Source: Dehalococcoidia bacterium (GTDB taxonomy: Bacteria; Chloroflexota; Dehalococcoidia; UBA2979). Taken from it: a stretch of DNA of 46,643 nucleotides. Location of the stretch: assembly GCA_009379925.1 (NCBI GenBank), contig WHSU01000024.1, positions 1-46,643 on the forward strand. Reading direction: 5' to 3'. Below the pieces are notes generated by a model. That model saw only the letters and a list, made by a program, of their open reading frames with translations. It ran no database searches and was not told the origin of the DNA. Of this stretch, positions 1 to 7,302 are shown in pieces (position 1 is the first letter of the stretch; each line of letters opens with the position of its first letter). Position numbers and translations under genes: made by a program.

Positions 1-344
1 GGGAACAGCAGCCCCGAGGGCAACCCCACGAAGCGCAGGGAGCGGCCGCTGCCTCGGATGATCGTGGTCGGCACCACGTCCACGCCGGCCTGCTCCGCAC
101 GGTCGGCGAAGCGTCCGAGGTCGTAGGGGGTGATCGAGAGCGCGGGGTGCAGCGTCGCGAGCTGGCGCATCGCGGTGAGCACGTCGTCGCAGTGGGTGCA
201 GCTGTCTCGGTCGGTGCGCACGATCGCGGACTCTTGGCGGGTCCACACATCGAGTCCGACCGGGTACTGGATCCGCTCGCCGATGTAGCGCGCGACCTGG
301 AGCTCTTCGGCTTTGCTCAACGGGCCCTTCACGGCGCCGGCCAT
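1..344 (-). CDS. Thioredoxin-fold CxxC protein (partial, C-terminus beyond window)
   Basis: The gene runs off the left edge; about 114 N-terminal residues are visible. A CTHC redox motif lies near residue 49, followed about 35 residues later by the cis-Pro segment VVPTTI and then LRFVGLPSG, the pattern of the thioredoxin-like half-domains of glutaredoxin-like protein disulfide oxidoreductases and AhpF N-termini. It is therefore probably a cytoplasmic thiol/disulfide exchange protein, since no signal peptide is visible. The ATG at 344 shares its A with the TGA of the upstream phosphatidyltransferase gene, so it is the last visible member of the lipid operon. A link to lipid synthesis is not evident. 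Whether a second thioredoxin domain or a fusion follows cannot be seen. Confidence 0.75.
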   Translation of the reverse strand, partial: MAGAVKGPLSKAEELQVARYIGERIQYPVGLDVWTRQESAIVRTDRDSCTHCDDVLTAMRQLATLHPALSITPYDLGRFADRAEQAGVDVVPTTIIRGSGRSLRFVGLPSGLLF

Positions 345-991
345 CAGCTGATCTCCTCGGGTGCGTCGTCACTCGGTGCGGGGGTTGCCGCCTCGGCCAG
401 CTTCAGGGCGCGGCCGGCGAGGTACAAGCGCTGGGCTGCTGTGAGACAGCTAAGCACGGCCAGAAGCCAGAGCGCGGGCCGCATCAGCCCGAGCAGCAAG
501 CCCGCGCCGGTGAGCACGACGCGCTCCTGCCGGCGAAAGAGCCCGTCGGTCAGCGCCAGCCCGAGGCCCTCGGCGCGCGCGCGCACGTAGGAGACCAGCA
601 GCGACCCGACCAGGGCGACGAAGGCGAGCAGCGCCTCCTCGGTGCGCCCGGTGTCGATGGCCCACCACGCGACGCCGAAGAGCACGACGGCTTCTGAGAC
701 GCGGTCGAGGACGGAGTCGAAGAGCGCGCCGAAGGGCGTCGCGCGGCCCGTCTGCCGTGCGATCGCACCGTCCAGCATGTCGAGACCGCTTGCGACGAGC
801 ATCACCACGCCCCCGACCGCGAGGTCGCCCCGAGCGATGAAGTAGGCGGCGAGGACGTTCCCGAGCACCCCGACCACGGTGACCATGTCGGCGGTCACAC
901 CGGCGGCAACGAGCGCACGCACCAGCGGTGACAGGACGTGCGCGGGCAACCGGGTGGGGAGCAGACGGATCTGGCCGCGCGGCGCACTCAT
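344..991 (-). CDS. pgsA: CDP-alcohol phosphatidyltransferase, probable phosphatidylinositol-phosphate synthase type
   Basis: This is a 215-aa integral membrane enzyme of the CDP-alcohol phosphatidyltransferase family. The family signature is complete: D71-x2-D74-G75-x2-A78-R79-x8-G88-x3-D92-x3-D96. Further on, a YVRARAE segment and an RQER segment resemble actinobacterial PgsA1 enzymes, which join CDP-diacylglycerol to inositol-1-phosphate. About six hydrophobic segments follow. A longer frame extends upstream to 1222, but that part lies inside pimA and looks like frame-shadow sequence, so the ATG at 991, 13 bp after the PimA-like stop, was chosen. Neighbours (PimA-like glycosyltransferase, LPLAT) support an inositol lipid. 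The acceptor alcohol is inferred; glycerol-phosphate or another polyol phosphate remains possible. Confidence 0.85.
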   Translation of the reverse strand: MSAPRGQIRLLPTRLPAHVLSPLVRALVAAGVTADMVTVVGVLGNVLAAYFIARGDLAVGGVVMLVASGLDMLDGAIARQTGRATPFGALFDSVLDRVSEAVVLFGVAWWAIDTGRTEEALLAFVALVGSLLVSYVRARAEGLGLALTDGLFRRQERVVLTGAGLLLGLMRPALWLLAVLSCLTAAQRLYLAGRALKLAEAATPAPSDDAPEEIS

Positions 992-1004
992 CGGGGGCGC
1001 CGCG

Positions 1005-2204
1005 TCACGCCCGCGCCAGCGAGGTGGGCCGCGGGCCGGCCGCGTTGTCGGCGTCGCGGGCGTCGTGGTAAGTGCGGTTCGAGTCCAGCAGTCGCTCGTA
1101 ATACGACAGGACCTGCTGCGTGACGCGGGGCCAGCTGTACTCCTCCACGCGCTGCCGTCCGGCGGCGGCCAGATTGCTCCGCTGCCTGGTGTCCCGCGCC
1201 AGCGCGCTGAGCGCGTCCGCAAGCGCCATCGAGTCCTTGGGGCGCACCAGCACGCCGTCCACGCCGTGCGTGATCACAGAGGCGTAGCCATCGATGTTCG
1301 AGGCGACGACAGGGAGGCCGCTCGCCATCGCCTCCATGAGCACATAGCCCTGAGACTCGTGGCCGAGCGCCGGTGAGCAGAAGATATCCGCCGTGCGGTG
1401 GTAGCGCGGCAGTTCGTCGTACGGTTGGGCCGGCACGAAGACGACGTTGCGCTGGCCGTTGCGGCGGACGGACGCCTCGTAGCGCCGCCGCGCGCGCGAG
1501 TCGGGGCCGACGATGACGAGGCGCGTCTGAGGGATCCGCGCGTTCACCATGCCGAACGCGCGGATCAGATACGAGAGCCCCTTCCGCTTCTCGGCACGGC
1601 CCACGTAGAGGATGTTCGTGAGGTCATCGTCCAGCTCGGGCACGCGTTCGAGCGTGGGGTCGGCCCAGTGCTCCACGTCGATGCCGTTGGGGATGATGTT
1701 GTAGTAGCCGCGGAAGTAGCGTTCGATGTACTGCGCGGCGGGCGGTGACACGGCGATCTTGCCGTCGAGTTCGCGGTACCAGCGCTTCAGCACCCGGCGG
1801 CTGCTCCAGTAGAGACGATTGCCGCCGTCCTTGCGGGCGTGGAACGTGCCCACGTTCACGACACGCGGGTTCGCGGCCTTCGAATGCCGCAGCACGTGGA
1901 TCGGCAACACCGGCATCAGCGGCTCGTGGCAGTGCACGATGTCGAACTGCTCGCGCTGCAGGACCTCGCGCACCTGCCGGCCAAGCCGTGGGTCGAGCGA
2001 GATGCGCACGACGGAGCCCGATGCGTGTACCGGCAGCGGCCAGCCGAGGGTGATGACCTCCGGGTCCGCCACCGGACGGCTCGCGGGCGCCAGCACACGC
2101 GCCTCATGGCCGCGTTCGCGCAACTGCTCGGCGAGCACGGCGACGTGGCTGTTCACGCCCCCCGGCGTGTGCCAGTCGTACGGGGACACGAGCGCGACCT
2201 TCAC
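1005..2204 (-). CDS. pimA: GT4 glycosyltransferase, PimA-like phosphatidylinositol mannosyltransferase
   Basis: The 399-aa protein has the two-Rossmann GT-B fold of family 4. Its N-terminus MKVALVSPYDW followed by PGGV is the start typical of PimA (donor-independent Gly-rich loop). The C-terminal half has the nucleotide-sugar site ending in EAMASGLPVVAS near residues 300-310. The likely reaction is GDP-mannose-dependent mannosylation of phosphatidylinositol on the inner membrane face. I chose the GTG at 2204: it overlaps the PHP stop as GTGA and has a GAGGTG Shine-Dalgarno 4 nt upstream. The GTG at 2222 would add six residues. Operon position between the PHP and phosphatidyltransferase genes supports a PI-mannoside-like glycolipid. 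The sugar and acceptor are inferred from family and context. Confidence 0.85.
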   Translation of the reverse strand: MKVALVSPYDWHTPGGVNSHVAVLAEQLRERGHEARVLAPASRPVADPEVITLGWPLPVHASGSVVRISLDPRLGRQVREVLQREQFDIVHCHEPLMPVLPIHVLRHSKAANPRVVNVGTFHARKDGGNRLYWSSRRVLKRWYRELDGKIAVSPPAAQYIERYFRGYYNIIPNGIDVEHWADPTLERVPELDDDLTNILYVGRAEKRKGLSYLIRAFGMVNARIPQTRLVIVGPDSRARRRYEASVRRNGQRNVVFVPAQPYDELPRYHRTADIFCSPALGHESQGYVLMEAMASGLPVVASNIDGYASVITHGVDGVLVRPKDSMALADALSALARDTRQRSNLAAAGRQRVEEYSWPRVTQQVLSYYERLLDSNRTYHDARDADNAAGPRPTSLARA

Positions 2205-3043
2205 CGGCCACCTCGATGCCACCCCGGCAGCGGTAGCCGGGCGGCCAACCGTCCGAGGGGTGGGCCCAGCACTTTGCGGGGGGTGACCGAGAGCCCGCGC
2301 AGCTGCTGGTGCGCAAGCCGGCGCACGCCCAGGCGTCGCAGCGGCGTGGCGTGGCCGGCGACGCCGGTCGTGCGTCCCTCATCCAGCGCCCGGCGCAGGT
2401 CCGACGCGGTGCTACCGGGGTACACGGTGTACGCGGAGGCGACGTCTTCGGCGAAATGCGCGTCGCTGCCGCCGGTCTCCGGCAGGCGGTAGCGCGCGCG
2501 GTTGAGCCGTTTCGCCCGGGCGCCAGTCACGCGCCCCGCGAGCGTCAGGTTGGCCACCTCGATGCCGTCCGGACGTACGCCGGGGTCCTCGATTGCCAGC
2601 AGGCGCTCGAGACGACGCTGTCCGATGGAGCGGGTGAGGTAAGAGAACGGGTGTGGGATGACGGCGACTCCGCCCGCCCGGTGGATCGCCTCGAGGGTGG
2701 CCTCCAGCGAACGGAACGAGGCGACCGGCTCATCGACCCAGAGCGCGAGCAGGTGCCCCGAGCGCGTCGTCACCTCGATGCCAGGGACGAACTCAAAGCT
2801 GTAGCCGCCACGAGCGTGCACCTCGCGTGCCTCCAACGCGCCACCGACGTCGTCATGGTCGGTGACGGCGACGACATCGAGCAGCCCCAGGCGCTCGACG
2901 CGCTCGAAGATGGTGCGGGCGTCCGCCATGCCATCGCCCCAGGCGGTGTGCACCTGCAGATCGGCGCGGCCGAAGCGGTCGGGAGGCGCCCCGGCCAGGC
3001 GGCCGGCGGAGTCGTGGTGCGCGTCGGGATCCATCGTCGTCAT
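2201..3043 (-). CDS. PHP-domain metal-dependent phosphoesterase
   Basis: The 280-aa protein carries the ordered metal-binding motifs of the PHP family: DLQVHTAWGDG, VTDHDD, PGIEVTT, GHLLAL, VIPHPF and GGSDAHF. The first His of the usual DLHxH motif is Gln here. The fold hydrolyses phosphate esters with a di- or trinuclear metal site; the substrate is unknown. The start at 3043 overlaps the acyltransferase stop as ATGA and the gene ends in a GTGA overlap with pimA, so all three are almost certainly co-translated. A longer N-terminus to 3109 would intrude 70 bp into the acyltransferase gene and is unlikely. In this setting it could dephosphorylate phosphatidylinositol phosphate, but that is inference. 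Confidence 0.85.
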   Translation of the reverse strand: MTTMDPDAHHDSAGRLAGAPPDRFGRADLQVHTAWGDGMADARTIFERVERLGLLDVVAVTDHDDVGGALEAREVHARGGYSFEFVPGIEVTTRSGHLLALWVDEPVASFRSLEATLEAIHRAGGVAVIPHPFSYLTRSIGQRRLERLLAIEDPGVRPDGIEVANLTLAGRVTGARAKRLNRARYRLPETGGSDAHFAEDVASAYTVYPGSTASDLRRALDEGRTTGVAGHATPLRRLGVRRLAHQQLRGLSVTPRKVLGPPLGRLAARLPLPGWHRGGR

Positions 3044-3942
3044 TGTAGAGACTCTACGCGGGCGGACGGTCGGGGGGACATCGCCCAGATCGGCGACATC
3101 ACGAACCACTGGTCGGGCGCGCGCCGGATACCAGACTCCAGGGCGGCGATGGTCGCGTGCATCCCGGACGCCACGTCCGCCTCGCGGTTCCCCGTCGGCG
3201 GCGGCAGATCCACCAGATCCAGGTCGACGGTGTAGCGTCCCGGCGCCGTGCGCAGCACGGTGCCGTGCACGATCGGCGCCCGGGTGCGGCGGGCCAGCTC
3301 GACGGCGCCCGAGGGCATGGGGGCCAGTCCGCCGAAGAAGGGGAAGAGCCGCGCCCCGCCCACAATGTCGCGGTCGGAGACGGCCGCCAGGACCTCGCCC
3401 GCCTTCAGGCGACGGACGGCCTCCCGCACACCCGAAAGCGTCGTCGGCACGAAGGCGACGCCCGTGCGGCCTCGGATGCGGTGTACGAAGTCGTGCAGCA
3501 CCTGCGGCCGCAATGGCTCGGTGAAGACGGTGAGGCGAAAAGGGAACTGGCCGAGCGCCTGCACGATGAACTCAGGATTCCCGAGGTGCGCCGAAATCAA
3601 GATCACGCCGTGGCCCTGATCGACGGCCTCGAAGAACTGGTCGATGCCGTGGACATCGTCGACCGCCTCCCATGCGGCCTCCGGCGGGAGGTGGGCGTAG
3701 CGCGCGAAGTCCGCGTAGTAGCGCCCGGCGCTGAGCACACAGCCGCGCGCCGCCCGGTTGCGGACGCTCGCTGGGACCCCGTCGCCCAATACGCGGCGCA
3801 TGTGCTCGCGGGTGGCGGAGCGCAGGCGGGGCACGCCGAACCAGGCGAGCATCGCCACCCCATCGCCGAGGGCGTAGAGGATGCGTACCGGGAGCCGGCC
3901 GAAGACATAGACGAGGGACCAGAGCGCGGCATAGCGAAGCAC
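3040..3942 (-). CDS. LPLAT acyltransferase (HtrB/LpxL-PatA type)
   Basis: The 300-aa protein belongs to the lysophospholipid/lipid A acyltransferase superfamily. The catalytic H-x4-E motif is H119-LGNP-E124, in the context VILISAHLGNPEF, and an N-terminal hydrophobic segment spans roughly residues 5-35. In mycobacteria the neighbouring homologue PatA acylates a mannose of PIM; in proteobacteria the family acylates lipid A. Here the PimA-like and PgsA-like neighbours favour a PatA-like role. It is the first gene of the operon, using a GTG start with no clear Shine-Dalgarno, and overlaps the PHP gene by 4 bp. The gap to the HxlR gene (3943-4006) is short. Acyl donor and acceptor cannot be read from the sequence. 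Confidence 0.85.
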   Translation of the reverse strand: MLRYAALWSLVYVFGRLPVRILYALGDGVAMLAWFGVPRLRSATREHMRRVLGDGVPASVRNRAARGCVLSAGRYYADFARYAHLPPEAAWEAVDDVHGIDQFFEAVDQGHGVILISAHLGNPEFIVQALGQFPFRLTVFTEPLRPQVLHDFVHRIRGRTGVAFVPTTLSGVREAVRRLKAGEVLAAVSDRDIVGGARLFPFFGGLAPMPSGAVELARRTRAPIVHGTVLRTAPGRYTVDLDLVDLPPPTGNREADVASGMHATIAALESGIRRAPDQWFVMSPIWAMSPRPSARVESLQ

Positions 3943-4006
3943 GAGTGCAGTCTAGGGCGCGATCTCTCGCAACGGCATCCGCCGGCGCACCACCGGGTAG
4001 TTGGGG

Positions 4007-4396
4007 TCAGGCCGGCGCGCCGACCGCCTCGGCGCCGCTCATAGTCTCGGGAGACTCGTTGTCGACGTCCGCAGCCCAGCGTTCCGCCCACTCGGAGAGC
4101 GACTCGACGACGGGCGCGAGCTCCTGGCCCTTGGCGGTGAGGTGGTACTCGATGCGGACCGGGGTCTCCGGATAGACCGTCCGCTCGACCACGCCCTCCT
4201 GCTCCAGCTCCTTCAACCGCTCGGAGAGCAGGCGGTCGCTGAGGCCGGGCACAGTGGCGGCCATGTCCGTGAAGCGCACCGCGCCCGCCAGCATGGCGCG
4301 GATGATCGCGCCCGTCCATCGACGGCCGATCAGCTCCACGGCATGGTGGAACTCAGGACAGAACGGGGTGATCGGGTGGTCCATGGGATAGAGCAT
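4007..4396 (-). CDS. HxlR-family winged-helix transcriptional regulator
   Basis: The 129-aa protein matches the HxlR family along its length: PFCPEF with the conserved N-terminal Cys, ELIGRRWT, a recognition region with LSDRLLSERLKELEQEG, and the wing VVERTVYPE...IEYHLT. Members act as dimers on promoters, several as thiol- or quinone-responsive switches through that Cys. A downstream ATG at 4384 (five-residue-shorter product) also fits the family. The gene is divergent from the YceI gene across 110 bp that contains two CTTAC/GTAAG inverted repeats, so autoregulation and control of yceI are likely. The effector is unknown. Confidence 0.9.
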   Translation of the reverse strand: MLYPMDHPITPFCPEFHHAVELIGRRWTGAIIRAMLAGAVRFTDMAATVPGLSDRLLSERLKELEQEGVVERTVYPETPVRIEYHLTAKGQELAPVVESLSEWAERWAADVDNESPETMSGAEAVGAPA

Positions 4397-4407
4397 AGCG
4401 CATGAGT

Positions 4408-4422
4408 CTTACCTCGCGTAAG
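4408..4422. promoter_or_regulatory. Inverted repeat CTTAC-N5-GTAAG, candidate HxlR operator
   Basis: A perfect 5-bp inverted repeat with a 5-bp spacer lies between the HxlR start and the -35 hexamer of the yceI promoter. A second, wider copy of the same half-sites is at 4469-4486. Short palindromes of this size between a winged-helix regulator and its divergent target are typical operators. Binding is inferred. Confidence 0.4.
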
Positions 4423-4426
4423 GGGC

Positions 4427-4456
4427 TTGACGGCCGTAACCTCACCGCTATATAGT
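4427..4456 (+). promoter_or_regulatory. Sigma-70-type promoter of the YceI gene
   Basis: TTGACG at 4427-4432 is followed after 18 bp by TATAGT at 4451-4456. This is the best -35/-10 pair in the window and stands out as an AT-rich patch. The predicted transcript start near 4463 gives a leader of about 45 nt. Confidence 0.55.
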
Positions 4457-4468
4457 GACATATATCAA

Positions 4469-4486
4469 GTAAGTCTGTAATCTTAC
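4469..4486. promoter_or_regulatory. Inverted repeat GTAAG-N8-CTTAC in yceI leader
   Basis: The half-sites are the same as at 4408-4422 but in outward order with an 8-bp spacer, located just after the predicted transcription start. Either bound regulator or a small hairpin could repress from here. Degenerate copies of the upstream arrangement (3 of 5 matches in the partner half) also flank this site at 4459-4473 and 4482-4496. Confidence 0.35.
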
Positions 4487-4506
4487 ATTACGAATGGGAG
4501 CACGCC

Positions 4507-5046
4507 ATGGCCACCTGGAACCTCGACCGCGCCCACACCGAAGTGGGCTTCTCCGTCCGTCACATGATGGTGAGCACCGTCCGCGGCCGCTTCACCGACT
4601 TCGAGGCCAACGTGCACATCGACGAGGAGCACCCGGACGCCTCGCGGGTGGGCGCGGTCATCCAGGCCGCGAGCCTGGACACGGGCGCCGAGGACCGCGA
4701 CGCCCACCTGCGCTCGCCGGACTTCTTCGACGTTGAGCAGTACCCGGAGATCCGCTTCGAGAGCACTCGCGTGACGCAGCCGAAGGACGGCCGCGTGAGC
4801 GTGGAGGGCAACCTCACCATCAAGGACGTGACCCGGCCGGTGACGCTGCAGGGCGAGTTCCACGGCCCGGCGACATCGCCGTGGGGCCAGCGGGCCGTCG
4901 GCTTCGAGTTGACCGCCGAACTGGACCGCGAGGCGTTCGGCCTGACCTGGAACCAGGCGCTCGAGGCCGGTGGCGTGCTGGTGGGCAAGACCGTGAAGCT
5001 CCAGATCGGGGCCGAGGTCAACGCCGCCGTGGAGGCGTTGACCTAG
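4507..5046 (+). CDS. YceI-family lipocalin-like polyisoprenoid-binding protein
   Basis: The 179-aa protein is a full YceI domain: WNLDRAHTEVGFSVRHMM at the N-terminus, the central FFDVEQYPEIRFES segment, then LTIKDVTRPVTL and a C-terminal GKTVKLQI strand. Members form a lipocalin-like barrel that holds polyisoprenoids or related amphiphiles. There is no signal peptide, so this copy is predicted cytoplasmic, unlike E. coli YceI. A GGGAG Shine-Dalgarno lies 6 nt before the ATG. The promoter and two inverted repeats upstream, with a divergent HxlR gene, indicate inducible expression, and a strong hairpin follows the stop. The ligand is unknown. Confidence 0.92.
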   Translation: MATWNLDRAHTEVGFSVRHMMVSTVRGRFTDFEANVHIDEEHPDASRVGAVIQAASLDTGAEDRDAHLRSPDFFDVEQYPEIRFESTRVTQPKDGRVSVEGNLTIKDVTRPVTLQGEFHGPATSPWGQRAVGFELTAELDREAFGLTWNQALEAGGVLVGKTVKLQIGAEVNAAVEALT

Positions 5047-5065
5047 CCAACACGCTCGACTACCC

Positions 5066-5112
5066 AGGGCGCCGCCGCGCTCGCCTCGAAGGCTGCGGCG
5101 GGCGCCCTGTTT
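5066..5112 (+). terminator. Hairpin terminator after yceI
   Basis: AGGGCGCC at 5066-5073 pairs with GGCGCCCT at 5101-5108, extended inward by GCCGC/GCGGC with a one-base bulge. It is followed by GTTT rather than a long U tract. It begins 20 bp after the yceI stop. Confidence 0.7.
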
Positions 5113-5290
5113 CGGATAACAGGATCAGTACGTTCCGGACGCGCATCCGCGACCAGCGTTGCATTCGGATCGCAATCAGCCCCTCGCCCGTCCCGGACGC
5201 GCCACCGCACCCCGGCCGTCCGCTATCAATACTTGCGTGAGCGCTTCGCGCCTCACCGACCGCTGACACACGGCGCCGGTGGCTCTCCTG

Positions 5291-5296
5291 TATACT
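5291..5296 (+). promoter_or_regulatory. -10-like hexamer TATACT upstream of 81-aa gene
   Basis: TATACT stands in GC-rich surroundings about 80 bp before the start codon. A CTGACA at 5263-5268 is too far (22 bp) for a standard -35. Weak call. Confidence 0.3.
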
Positions 5297-5375
5297 CCCG
5301 GCGTCGCGTACCGCAGATCGCCACGGTTCTCGATCGTACTCATTAGCACGACCCGGTACGAGGGGAGTAAGCACG

Positions 5376-5621
5376 ATGACTGCCGATGCGAGCACCCAAC
5401 CGACAACCACCGCCGAGGCCTTCCGTCGCGACTACACCGCGCTGGTGACCCGCGCCCTCACGCGCTACGTGGAGGCGGGCCACGACCTGCAACTCGAGAC
5501 GATTCGCCCGGACGCCCCTGACCATGACCGCGCGGACATCGTCTTCAGAGTGGACGCGTCGATGTTCCACACCCTCGTCCGCGAACTGCAGGACCAGGAG
5601 TGGCGCGCAGACGGCCAGTAG
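5376..5621 (+). CDS. Small hypothetical protein (81 aa)
   Basis: Not recognised. The product is acidic and soluble-looking, with a Thr-rich N-terminal dozen residues, an amphipathic helix-like stretch (AFRRDYTALVTRALTRYVEA), a beta-like IVFRVDASMF and a C-terminal helix. The ATG at 5376 is preceded by GAGGGGAG at a usable distance, which supports a real gene. It stands alone between yceI and the convergent aminotransferase gene, whose stop lies 28 bp downstream. No function is proposed. Confidence 0.6.
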   Translation: MTADASTQPTTTAEAFRRDYTALVTRALTRYVEAGHDLQLETIRPDAPDHDRADIVFRVDASMFHTLVRELQDQEWRADGQ

Positions 5622-5649
5622 GGTCCGCCCGGCCGCGCCGACTGGCCGT

Positions 5650-7050
5650 CTACGCGAGTCCGAGGTCTGACTCCAGCGTCCCGATCGCGCGGTCCAGGCC
5701 GTCCACCAGTTCGTCGATCTCCTCGCGGTTGATCACCAGCGGCGGGGCGATCGCGATGCTGGCCGCGGCCCGGGAGAGGATCCCCTGCTCGCGGAGCAAC
5801 ACCGGCATCCGTTCGCGCAGCCCGTCCTCGGGGCGGAACTCCTCCCCGGTCTCCGGGTCGCGTTTCATCTCGAGGGTGTGCATCAGCCCGATGCCCCGCG
5901 TGTCCGACACGACCCGGTGCCGCGACTGCAGTTCCTTGAGCTGCGCGCCCAGGTACGCGCCGGTGCGTTCCGCGTTCTCCACCAGCCGCTCCCGCTCGAT
6001 GATCTCGACGTTGGCCAGCGCCACCGCGCACGCGACGGGGTGCGCGCCGAAGGTGATGCCGCCGACGAAGGCCTCCTTCGGGCCGCCCCGGAAACCGTCC
6101 GCGACTCGCTCCGAGGTGAGCACGGCCGCCAGCGGCGCGTAGCCGGACGTCAGGCCCTTCGCGACGGTCATGAAGTCCGGCTCCACCGGGGCGTAGTGGT
6201 CGATGCCGAACCAGCGGCCCGTGCGCCCGAAGGCGTCGATGACCTCGTCCGCGATCAGCAGGATGCCGTGCCGGTCGCAGATCTCCCGCAGCGTCTGCCA
6301 GTACTCGGGTGGCGGCGCGTAGCAGCCGTTGGAGGTGGAGATGGGCTCCGCGATGATCGCCGCGATCGTCTCCGGCTGCTCTGCCTTGATGGTGTCCTCG
6401 ATGGTGCGCGCGCAGAACACGTCGCACTCGGGATACGTCTTCTCGTAGGGGCAGCGGTCGCACATGACGTTGGGGACGTGGAGCGATCCGGGCATCAGCG
6501 GCTCGAAGGGCGCGCGGTTGAGGCCGTTCGCCATATTCACGCTGAGGGCGCCCTGCGTCATGCCGTGGTAGGAACCGAAGCGCGAGATCACCTTGAATCG
6601 CTTGGCGTCGCCCCGGTTGTAGTGCCACTGCTTCGCCATCCGGATCGCCGTCTCCACGGCGTCCGACCCGGAGTTGACGAAGAACGCCTTACTGATGGAC
6701 GGCGGCGCGATGTCCGCGAGCTTCGTCGCGAGGTCCACTGCGGGCGCCGAGGCGTAAGCGAAGGGGTTGGCGTAGGCGAGCTGCTCGGTCTGCCGGCGGA
6801 CCACCTCCGCCAGCTCGGTCCGGCCATGGCCCGCGGCCACCACCCACAGACCGGACATCCCATCGATGTAGCGGCGGCCCTGGGTGTCGCGGAGGTAGAT
6901 GCCCTCGCCCGACTCGATCACGAGAAACTGATCGTCCCGGGCGAGATCATCCTGCTGCTGGGTGTGGATCCAGAGGTGCCGTAGACCCCGGTCGATGTAG
7001 TCCTGCACCTCGGTGGCCCCGAGGCCCGTGTCTCCCAGCGGCTGCTTCAT
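5650..7050 (-). CDS. Class III PLP-dependent aminotransferase
   Basis: The 466-aa enzyme shows the fold-type I class III pattern: FVNSGSDAVETAIRMA for phosphate binding, SYHGMT, the LLIADEVIDAFGRTG aspartate segment, and the Schiff-base Lys at K298 in TVAKGLTSGY. The family includes omega-amino acid:pyruvate, taurine, putrescine and beta-alanine aminotransferases; the donor here cannot be assigned. A CDRCPYEK...CDVFC four-Cys segment near residues 195-215 is a feature seen in some members. The ATG at 7050 has GAGGAGG about 7 nt upstream. A 47-aa gene starts the same transcript 62 bp upstream, and the RraA-type gene is divergent, suggesting shared control of a catabolic step. Confidence 0.9.
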   Translation of the reverse strand: MKQPLGDTGLGATEVQDYIDRGLRHLWIHTQQQDDLARDDQFLVIESGEGIYLRDTQGRRYIDGMSGLWVVAAGHGRTELAEVVRRQTEQLAYANPFAYASAPAVDLATKLADIAPPSISKAFFVNSGSDAVETAIRMAKQWHYNRGDAKRFKVISRFGSYHGMTQGALSVNMANGLNRAPFEPLMPGSLHVPNVMCDRCPYEKTYPECDVFCARTIEDTIKAEQPETIAAIIAEPISTSNGCYAPPPEYWQTLREICDRHGILLIADEVIDAFGRTGRWFGIDHYAPVEPDFMTVAKGLTSGYAPLAAVLTSERVADGFRGGPKEAFVGGITFGAHPVACAVALANVEIIERERLVENAERTGAYLGAQLKELQSRHRVVSDTRGIGLMHTLEMKRDPETGEEFRPEDGLRERMPVLLREQGILSRAAASIAIAPPLVINREEIDELVDGLDRAIGTLESDLGLA

Positions 7051-7072
7051 GGGCGCACCTCCTCAGTGCGCG

Positions 7073-7078
7073 ATGCTA
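7073..7078 (-). promoter_or_regulatory. -10-like hexamer TAGCAT before the aminotransferase gene
   Basis: On the minus strand TAGCAT ends 22 nt before the ATG at 7050, inside a CTAGCATCG context that recurs upstream of other genes here (29499, 30591). No -35 is visible. It may give an internal promoter between the 47-aa gene and the aminotransferase gene. Confidence 0.3.
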
Positions 7079-7112
7079 GCACCCCGGCATGGGCGGCTGC
7101 GGACGCGGGCGC

Positions 7113-7256
7113 TCAGAGCGGACGCTGGGCACGGAAGATGACCTCGGGCATGGTCGGCGCGCGGAAGTCGTCGTAGTCCTGGCGCGCCTCGTGATAGGTC
7201 GGCACATAGGTGCGCTTTCCGGTGAGCAGGTGGTTGTAGTAGCGGTTGAGGGTCAC
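7113..7256 (-). CDS. Small hypothetical protein (47 aa)
   Basis: Not recognised. I chose GTG at 7256 because a GGAGG Shine-Dalgarno sits exactly 6 nt upstream on the minus strand; the ATG at 7310 lacks one and would push the frame into the operator region. The product is rich in Tyr, Arg and Asn (NRYYNHLLTGK, YVPTYHEARQDYDDFRAP), with no membrane segment or signal. It precedes the aminotransferase gene by 62 bp on the same strand. It may be a true small protein or a leader gene. Confidence 0.5.
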   Translation of the reverse strand: MTLNRYYNHLLTGKRTYVPTYHEARQDYDDFRAPTMPEVIFRAQRPL

Positions 7257-7302
7257 GTGCGGCCTCCAAATCGTAGATCCGACGGCTTGGCTCCGTCTTG
7301 TT

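Larger units (their letters stand above)
5047..5375. other. 329-bp intergenic region between yceI and the 81-aa gene
   Basis: No coding frame with gene-like composition was seen. It holds the yceI terminator, a repeated decamer CCGGACGCGC (5135-5144 and 5193-5202), an imperfect inverted repeat at 5237-5256 (GTGAGCGC with GCGCCTCAC), and a -10-like TATACT at 5291-5296. A long 5' leader or an undetected small RNA for the next gene is possible but not supported further. Confidence 0.5.
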
